This document shows, piece after piece, positions 60,196-64,000 of a DNA stretch of 64,000 nt. Below the pieces are notes generated by a model. It ran no database searches, was not told the DNA's origin, and was given only the letters and a program-made list of their open reading frames with translations. Within the stretch, counting starts at the first letter, position 1, and every line of letters starts with the position of its first letter. A program made the position numbers and the translations under genes. The stretch comes from Desulfallas thermosapovorans DSM 6562 (GTDB taxonomy: Bacteria > Bacillota > Desulfotomaculia > Desulfotomaculales > Desulfallaceae): positions 1 to 64,000 of the forward strand of contig NZ_VNHM01000014.1 in the NCBI RefSeq assembly GCF_008124625.1, given 5' to 3'.

Positions 60196-62619
60196 TTGCG
60201 CGTTTCCTTTAAATGGCTGCAGGAGTATGTGGATATTGACGTTGCCCCTGAGGCGCTGGCCGAGTCCTTAACCCTGGCGGGCCTGGCGGTGGAAGGTATG
60301 GAAGAGCCCGGCAAGGGTATTGAAAAGGTTTACACAGGTAAAATACTTAAAATAGATGCTCACCCCAATGCGGACAAGCTGGTGATTTGCCAGGTGGAAG
60401 TGGGTGAAGGGGAACAGACCCAGATTGTCACCGGAGCCACCAATGTTCGGGAGGGCCAGGTAGTCCCCGTGGCTGTGGTGGGTGCCAAACTGGCCGGCGG
60501 TTTGACCATTAAAAAGGCCAAGCTGCGCGGTGTGGAATCACGGGGTATGCTATGTTCCGGAGATGAACTGGGCCTGGACCCGGATATGCTGCCTGATGAC
60601 CAGCGGCACGGGATTATGATATTACCCGCCGGTACGCCGGTGGGTGTCGATGTGAAGCCGTTAATCGGCCTGGATGATGTAATAATGGAGCTGGAGCTTA
60701 CCCCAAACCGGGGCGATTGCATGAGCATGCTTGGTGTGGCCCGGGAAGTGGCGGCCATTTTGCAAAAGCCTCTCAAGCTGCCCAGCGCTGACTTTTCCAC
60801 CATTCCCCCCGGGCCGGAGGACAGGGTGCAGATTGATATAGATGATCCCGATCTATGCCGCCGTTATGTGGCCCGGCTGCTTAAAAACGTCAAAGTGGGG
60901 CCGTCACCTGTGTGGATGCAGCAGCGGCTGCGAGCAGCGGGTGTGCGCCCCATCAGTAATGTGGTGGACGTGACCAACTATGTAATGATGGAAACCGGCC
61001 AGCCCATGCACGCCTTTGATTATCACAAGCTTAAAGACGGCCATATTATTGTGCGCCGGGCGGCTAAGGGTGAGACCATTATCTCCCTGGACAAGGCGGA
61101 AAGAAAATTAACCCCCGATATGCTGGTCATCACCGATCCCAACGGGCCCGTGGCGGTGGCCGGGGTAATGGGCGGTCTTGATTCCGAGGTAACCGAAAAT
61201 ACCACAGCGGTGCTGCTGGAGTCAGCTTATTTTAAACCTGTGAATGTGCGCCGTACCTCTCGGGATTTGGGACTGCGCTCCGAATCTTCTTCCCGTTTTG
61301 AGAAGGGTATTGATATTACCGGTTGCCTGCGGGCTGCCGACCGTGCCGCCGCTTTGCTGGCCCAAATGGGGGCAGCTGAAGTGGTGGATCTGGTGGTGGA
61401 TAACTACCCGGCCCCGGCGGTGGATAAAACCGTACTCCTCCGTCCCGACCGGGTCAACCGGATATTGGATACAGAGCTGGCTACGGATGAAATCAGTACG
61501 TTGCTGACCCGCCTGCAGTTCAAAGTGCGGGAGGAAAATGACGGTCTGCTGGTCACCGTGCCCGGTCACCGGCCCGATGTCGGTATTGAAGCTGATTTAA
61601 TAGAGGAGGTGGCCCGGCTCTATGGGTATAACCGGGTTAAAAACACCTTACCTACCGGTGTCATTACCCAGGGGGGCAGAAAGCACGACCAGCGCCTGGC
61701 TATAAATGTGAAAAATTTTCTGGCTCAAAGCGGGTTTTACGAGGTAATCACTTATAGTTTCGTTAATATACGGGTGTTCGACCGGCTGGGGTTGCCCGAA
61801 GACAGCCACTACCGGAGCGTAGTATCGCTGCAAAATCCTCTAAGCGAGGAGCAAGCCGTGATGCGCGCGTTGCTTTTTCCCGGCTTGCTGGAGGTGCTGC
61901 AGCGGAACAGCAACCGCCGGGTTAAGGATGGTGCTGTTTTTGAGCTGGGGCGGGTGTTTTATCCCCGACCGGGGGAAACCTTGCCCGAAGAGGTGCCGGT
62001 ACTGGCGGCGGCGGTTACCGGGGTTACCCCGGGTGGTTGGAATGCCCGGCCGGTGCCGATGGACTTCTACTACCTCAAGGGTGTATTGGAAGCTTTGCTG
62101 GCCCATACGGGGATCAAAGATGTTTCATTCATTCCCGCCACCGGTAATAATGTATTTCACCCCGGGCGTGTGGCCAGTGTGCTGGCCGGTGATGTAGAGC
62201 TGGGTATTATCGGGGAACTGCATCCCGATGTACAGGAAAACTATGACCTGGACCAGAGGGTAACGGTGATGGAACTTGATTTCAACCGGCTAACCAGGGT
62301 TTCCGGTGCGCCCAAACAATACCGGCCGCTTCCCAAATTTCCCGGCGTGGACCGGGACCTGGCTGTGGTGGTGCGACAGGATATACCTGCCCGGCAGGTT
62401 ATCGAAACAATCAGCCAGGCCGGGGGCAGTATTTTGCAGGATGTACGAGTGTTTGATATTTATCGCGATGAGCATTTTGCGCCGGGTGAGCATAGCATGG
62501 CCTTTGCCCTGAAATTCCAGGCGGCGGATCGCACCCTTACCGATGAGGAAGTGGCCAAGAAAACTGAGGCCATAATGCAGGCCCTGCAGAGAGACTTCGG
62601 GGCTGTTTTAAGGAAATAA
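60196..62619 (+). CDS. pheT: Phenylalanyl-tRNA synthetase, beta subunit
   Basis: 807 residues, TTG start after GAGGAGGT. An N-terminal EMAP-like tRNA-binding domain (PNADKLVICQVEVG), B3/B4 domain with LTPNRGDCMSMLGVAREVA, B5 domain, core and C-terminal anticodon-binding FDX-ACB domain (KFPGVDRDLAVVVRQDIPAR). The normal editing region RTSRDLGLRSESSSRFEKG is present. Confidence 0.97.
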   Translation: MRVSFKWLQEYVDIDVAPEALAESLTLAGLAVEGMEEPGKGIEKVYTGKILKIDAHPNADKLVICQVEVGEGEQTQIVTGATNVREGQVVPVAVVGAKLAGGLTIKKAKLRGVESRGMLCSGDELGLDPDMLPDDQRHGIMILPAGTPVGVDVKPLIGLDDVIMELELTPNRGDCMSMLGVAREVAAILQKPLKLPSADFSTIPPGPEDRVQIDIDDPDLCRRYVARLLKNVKVGPSPVWMQQRLRAAGVRPISNVVDVTNYVMMETGQPMHAFDYHKLKDGHIIVRRAAKGETIISLDKAERKLTPDMLVITDPNGPVAVAGVMGGLDSEVTENTTAVLLESAYFKPVNVRRTSRDLGLRSESSSRFEKGIDITGCLRAADRAAALLAQMGAAEVVDLVVDNYPAPAVDKTVLLRPDRVNRILDTELATDEISTLLTRLQFKVREENDGLLVTVPGHRPDVGIEADLIEEVARLYGYNRVKNTLPTGVITQGGRKHDQRLAINVKNFLAQSGFYEVITYSFVNIRVFDRLGLPEDSHYRSVVSLQNPLSEEQAVMRALLFPGLLEVLQRNSNRRVKDGAVFELGRVFYPRPGETLPEEVPVLAAAVTGVTPGGWNARPVPMDFYYLKGVLEALLAHTGIKDVSFIPATGNNVFHPGRVASVLAGDVELGIIGELHPDVQENYDLDQRVTVMELDFNRLTRVSGAPKQYRPLPKFPGVDRDLAVVVRQDIPARQVIETISQAGGSILQDVRVFDIYRDEHFAPGEHSMAFALKFQAADRTLTDEEVAKKTEAIMQALQRDFGAVLRK

Positions 62620-62627
62620 AATTTGCC

Positions 62628-62671
62628 GGTGCCGGGTGTTGAAAGGTTGATAGTTTTTAACACCCGGCACC
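62628..62671. repeat. GGTGCCGGGTGTTGAAA inverted repeat
   Basis: Arms 62628-62644 and 62655-62671, one wobble. Same family as 45645-45688 and 63161-63178. Confidence 0.8.
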
Positions 62672-62830
62672 AAAGTGAAACGGTACCAAAGCGAAACCGG
62701 CTCTTAACCGGCTGTTTATCTTTTTATCCCGGCAGAAAAATAAAAAATATCCAGCCATAAAGCAGGAATACTGTGTTTTGTGCCGAATTATTTACCAAGT
62801 GTGCCTGATAATTGCTGGGGAGGCCTATTC

Positions 62831-63097
62831 ATGTCAGATGAGCATAACCGGATCGATGTGGAGATAAACGGAGTACGTTATACTTTAAAGGGTGATAATA
62901 CACCGGAAAACATGTTTAAAATGTCCCGGTATGTGGATGAGCAACTTAAGCAGGTTATGCGCCGTAATCCCAGACTGTCATTGTACAAGGCCGCAGTGCT
63001 GGTGGCACTTAATATTACCGAGGAGTTATTTAACTTAAGGGAAGAATATGAAAACCTGGTGCACATTTTGGAACCTGAAAGCAAACAGAAAAAATAG
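62831..63097 (+). CDS. zapA: Cell division protein ZapA
   Basis: 88 residues. HNRIDVEINGVRYTLKGDN at the N-terminus (ZapA beta region) and a C-terminal coiled coil (VALNITEELFNLREEYENLV). It stabilises FtsZ filaments. ATG at 62831 after GGGGAGG. Position after pheT is usual in Firmicutes. Confidence 0.9.
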   Translation: MSDEHNRIDVEINGVRYTLKGDNTPENMFKMSRYVDEQLKQVMRRNPRLSLYKAAVLVALNITEELFNLREEYENLVHILEPESKQKK

Positions 63098-63106
63098 TTC
63101 CTATGC

Positions 63107-63137
63107 ACTCATGGAGCGGGCTTCATGAGTTTTTTTA
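63107..63137 (+). terminator. Terminator after zapA
   Basis: ACTCATG (63107-63113) pairs with CATGAGT (63124-63130), inner GAG/CTT, followed by TTTTTTT. Confidence 0.85.
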
Positions 63138-63160
63138 TATTTTTCGGGGTAAATTAATTT

Positions 63161-63178
63161 GGTGCCAGGTGTTTAAAA
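63161..63178 (+). repeat. Half copy of the GGTGCCAGGTGTT repeat
   Basis: GGTGCCAGGTGTTTAAAA, a single arm without its inverted partner, between zapA and polX. Confidence 0.6.
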
Positions 63179-63212
63179 TAAAAGGATTAGAAAATGAAAG
63201 GACAGGCGTTGT

Positions 63213-64000
63213 ATGAGAAACGCGGAAATAGCCTGGGCATTATACCAAATTGCCGATTTATTGGATTTTAAGGGAGAAGAATTTTTTAAAACCAGGGCTT
63301 ACCGGCGGGCCGCCCGGGCTATTATCGGCCTGGATCGGCCGGTGGCGGATCTTTATGCCAGTGGCGAATTAAAAAATGTACCCAATTTGGGCAAGAATAT
63401 CATCGCTAAAATCGGTGAGATGTTAAGCACCGGTGAATGTAGCCTGCACAGGGAGTTAAAGCAGCAAATACCCGTTACGGTACTGGATCTAATGGCTTTG
63501 CCCGGACTGGGACCCAAGCGGGCAAAAATGCTTTATGAACAACTGGGGGTAACCTCCATTGATGAACTGGAGCAGGCGGCCCGGGGCAGGAAGGTGCGCG
63601 GTTTGCCCGGTATGGGCGTTAAAACCGAGATTAACATTATTCACCATATCGGCTTATTGAAAAAGAAAGCCCACAGCCTGCCGCTGGGGGCGGCCAGAGA
63701 ACTGGCGGCCCAGTTGGGTGAATACCTGGAGCAGTTGGCCGCAGTGCGAAAAAGTACCGTTGCCGGGGATATCAGACGCTGGGCGGAAGTGGTTTATAGC
63801 GTGGATTTTATTGTATTGGCCGACCACATGGAAGAGGCCGGGGACATTATAGAATCCTTTATAACACACCCGGTACTGGGTGAGGTGCTCTGGCGGGAGC
63901 CGGACCGGGTACGGACAACCAGCCGCTGGGGGGTACCGGTGGAACTGGTGGTGGTGACCCGGGAGCGGTATTGGCCCGCTCTGCTATGGGCCACCGGCAG
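63213..64000 (+). CDS. polX: DNA polymerase X family protein (PolX), partial
   Basis: The open frame begins MRNAEIAWALYQIADLLDFKG and continues to the end of the window without a stop (262 codons). Helix-hairpin-helix motifs are visible (NVPNLGKNIIAKIGEMLST, MALPGLGPKRAKMLYEQLGV, GLPGMGVKTEINI). These belong to the N-terminal 8-kDa and thumb/finger regions of bacterial PolX. The family is usually about 570 residues with a C-terminal PHP exonuclease domain, which lies beyond the window. Gap-filling polymerase in base-excision repair. Confidence 0.9.
   Translation, partial: MRNAEIAWALYQIADLLDFKGEEFFKTRAYRRAARAIIGLDRPVADLYASGELKNVPNLGKNIIAKIGEMLSTGECSLHRELKQQIPVTVLDLMALPGLGPKRAKMLYEQLGVTSIDELEQAARGRKVRGLPGMGVKTEINIIHHIGLLKKKAHSLPLGAARELAAQLGEYLEQLAAVRKSTVAGDIRRWAEVVYSVDFIVLADHMEEAGDIIESFITHPVLGEVLWREPDRVRTTSRWGVPVELVVVTRERYWPALLWATG

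Noticed and set aside
1-64000. CRISPR arrays
   Set aside because: No regular series of direct repeats with unique spacers was seen; the repeats found are operators, arm sites or REP-like.

Overview
The window looks like chromosome of a spore-forming, anaerobic, low-to-mid GC Firmicute of the Desulfotomaculum/Peptococcaceae type. The reasons are sporulation genes (ytaF, ytxC, pdaB-like, coat-F-like, yjcZ-like), T-box leaders, an indolepyruvate:ferredoxin oxidoreductase, many Fe-S/flavin/molybdopterin redox proteins, and the Firmicute polA-mutM-ytaF-coaE gene order. Species assignment is inference.

Layout. 1-443: end of an rRNA operon (23S 3' end and an unusually long 5S gene). 737-4482: an epimerase scar, then a three-gene unit of an FrhB-like Fe-S protein with iorA and iorB. 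4699-6457 (minus): truncated metallophosphoesterase and two small coat-F-like proteins, with a broken mini-gene between them. 6679-6761: tRNA-Leu. 6910-12492 (minus): lytic transglycosylase, coaE, ytaF, mutM, polA. 12729-19543: S41 protease, a protein with a cyclin/TFIIB-like C-terminus, DedA, polysaccharide deacetylase, D-Ala-D-Ala carboxypeptidase, and an aldo/keto reductase with ferredoxin tail.

20533-39871 is a 19.3 kb integrative element inserted in the 3' end of tRNA-Val(GAC). A perfect 23-bp duplication of the tRNA end marks both borders, and similar integrase-arm-like repeats lie just inside each border. It carries a replication-initiator-like gene, a VirD4/TraD-like coupling ATPase, two replication-relaxation-type proteins, an ImmA/IrrE peptidase, three exported stalk-domain/CARDB proteins, a HicB-like antitoxin, two Int/Xis sets, a PD-(D/E)XK (Rpn) nuclease and several unknowns. 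No mating-pore genes are visible, so it is best read as a mobilizable element. It holds two hairpin-dense non-coding islands and, at about 33505-34181, a roughly 680-nt stretch that looks like a large structured non-coding RNA with its own terminator. That RNA is the most interesting candidate for something undescribed.

39872-44750 is a decayed prophage or second element: integrase, a recA copy truncated at Walker A and followed by a DUF6431 insertion-type gene, a repressor pair with shared palindromic operators, an SbcD-like fragment, a GNAT acetyltransferase and an ArpU-like regulator.

44820-52609: YjcZ-like microproteins, membrane proteins, a LysR gene with a frameshift at an A9 tract, and a three-gene redox operon (NuoE-GltD-ferredoxin fusion, four-cluster ferredoxin, PhsA/PsrA-type molybdoenzyme). 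52950-64000: housekeeping genes ytxC, T-box-thrS, infC-rpmI-rplT, rRNA methyltransferase, T-box-pheS-pheT, zapA and the start of polX. Short REP-like repeats are dispersed in the chromosomal parts.
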